Source: JAMXLO01 sp037201625
GTDB taxonomy: Bacteria; Pseudomonadota; Alphaproteobacteria; Acetobacterales; Acetobacteraceae
NCBI GenBank assembly: GCA_037201625.1
Contig: JBBCGR010000004.1
Location: 372,001 to 436,000, forward strand
Reading direction: 5' to 3'
Length of the DNA stretch: 64,000 bases
In this document: positions 63,696 through 64,000 of the stretch, piece by piece
How positions within the stretch are numbered: the first letter of the stretch is position 1
How the letters are laid out: the number at the start of each line of letters is the position of its first letter
The notes under the pieces: model-generated
Databases searched by the model: none
What the model was told of the DNA's origin: nothing
Seen by the model: only the letters and a program-made list of their open reading frames with translations
Translations under genes and position numbers: made by a program

Positions 63696-64000
63696 GCCGC
63701 GGCCGCCTGATCCGCGCGCGCCGTGGCAACCTCGGCGAAGGTGCGCGAGCCGCCATCGAGTACTGCCGCCCCGCCGACGAACTCTTGCCAGCGTTGCACC
63801 ACGACATCGCAGTAGCCCGGCTCAATCTCGAGGCCGATGCAGCCGCGACCAAGCATCTCGGCGGCGATGAACGAAGTGCCGGAGCCGGAGAACGGGTCGT
63901 AGACCAGTTGCCCGGGCAGCGAGTTGTTCTCCATCGGCCGGCGCATGCATTCCACCGGCTTCTGCGTCGAGTGCCCGGTGTCGGACTTCAGATGCTCGAT
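63692..64000 (-). CDS. Second DNA methyltransferase, 3' end only (cut by window)
   Basis: The frame is open to the window edge. It contains GHSTQKPVECMRRPMENNSL and the motif I block VYDPFSGSGTSFIAAE, near its C-terminus as in beta-class methylases. The end (RTFAEVATARADQAAAA) is clearly related to the end of the next gene (GTFAEVAAARAEEPAAA), so the two are tandem paralogues. The N-terminal part, and whether it has a ParB-like domain, cannot be seen. Confidence 0.85.
   Translation of the reverse strand: MEHLKSDTGHSTQKPVECMRRPMENNSLPGQLVYDPFSGSGTSFIAAEMLGRGCIGLEIEPGYCDVVVQRWQEFVGGAAVLDGGSRTFAEVATARADQAAAA

Overview
The window is GC-rich and has alphaproteobacterial character. Two giant proteins with Hint_2-type C-termini, an IS5-family element that makes TNA duplications (IS1031-like), and the codon usage point to Acetobacteraceae/Rhodospirillales. 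This is an inference from gene content, not from a marker gene.

Left part (1-19.5 kb) is an accessory region worn down by mobile elements. It holds a frameshifted conjugation-type coupling ATPase, two very large repeat-rich Hint proteins (one with a class-3 lipase domain) on either side of a solo tyrosine recombinase, a replication-relaxation-type protein and a serralysin-type M10 protease. It also holds an intact IS5-family element (TSD TCA), an intact ISAs1 element (10-bp TSD), and remnants of IS5-type and IS1380-type transposases. A 3' fragment of a tRNA-Lys(CTT) gene and an intact tRNA-Arg(CCT) close this part.

Middle part (19.7-32.1 kb) is a defence operon on the + strand: SNF2-type helicase with a C-terminal DUF3883-like domain, a 142-aa protein, a 435-aa protein, a DUF1156 DNA methyltransferase and a DUF499 ATPase. 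This is a helicase-methylase-ATPase arrangement. A second, inverted copy of the same IS5-family element splits the methyltransferase gene. Removing the IS and one 3-bp duplication restores an exact reading frame of 966 aa.

Right part (32.1-64 kb) is a prophage on the minus strand. Head genes follow lambda (Nu1-like, GpA terminase, gpW, portal B, S49 protease, gpD-like decoration, gpE-like capsid). Tail genes follow Mu/P2 (sheath, tube, frameshifted chaperone, tape measure, gpN, gpP, gp45, gp46, gp47, gp48, fibres, tail esterase, holin-like). Upstream of the terminase lie a PLD-like protein, a P27-type small terminase and two tandem DNA methyltransferases, the outer one cut by the window edge.

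Two cargo modules bracket the decoration and capsid genes. One is a SIR2-family protein between the scaffold-like and decoration genes. The other is a + strand cassette between capsid and tail-adaptor genes, encoding a DisA_N/DAC-like protein overlapping a Cap15-like two-TM beta-barrel effector. That pair looks like a nucleotide-signalling defence system that uses a DAC-type domain instead of a CD-NTase, and it is the most unusual item in the window.

Two non-coding patterns in the phage also stand out. A ~74-bp repeat occurs at three gene junctions, once inverted. A 14-nt hairpin with a GNRA loop sits at a fixed distance before the capsid, sheath and tube genes.
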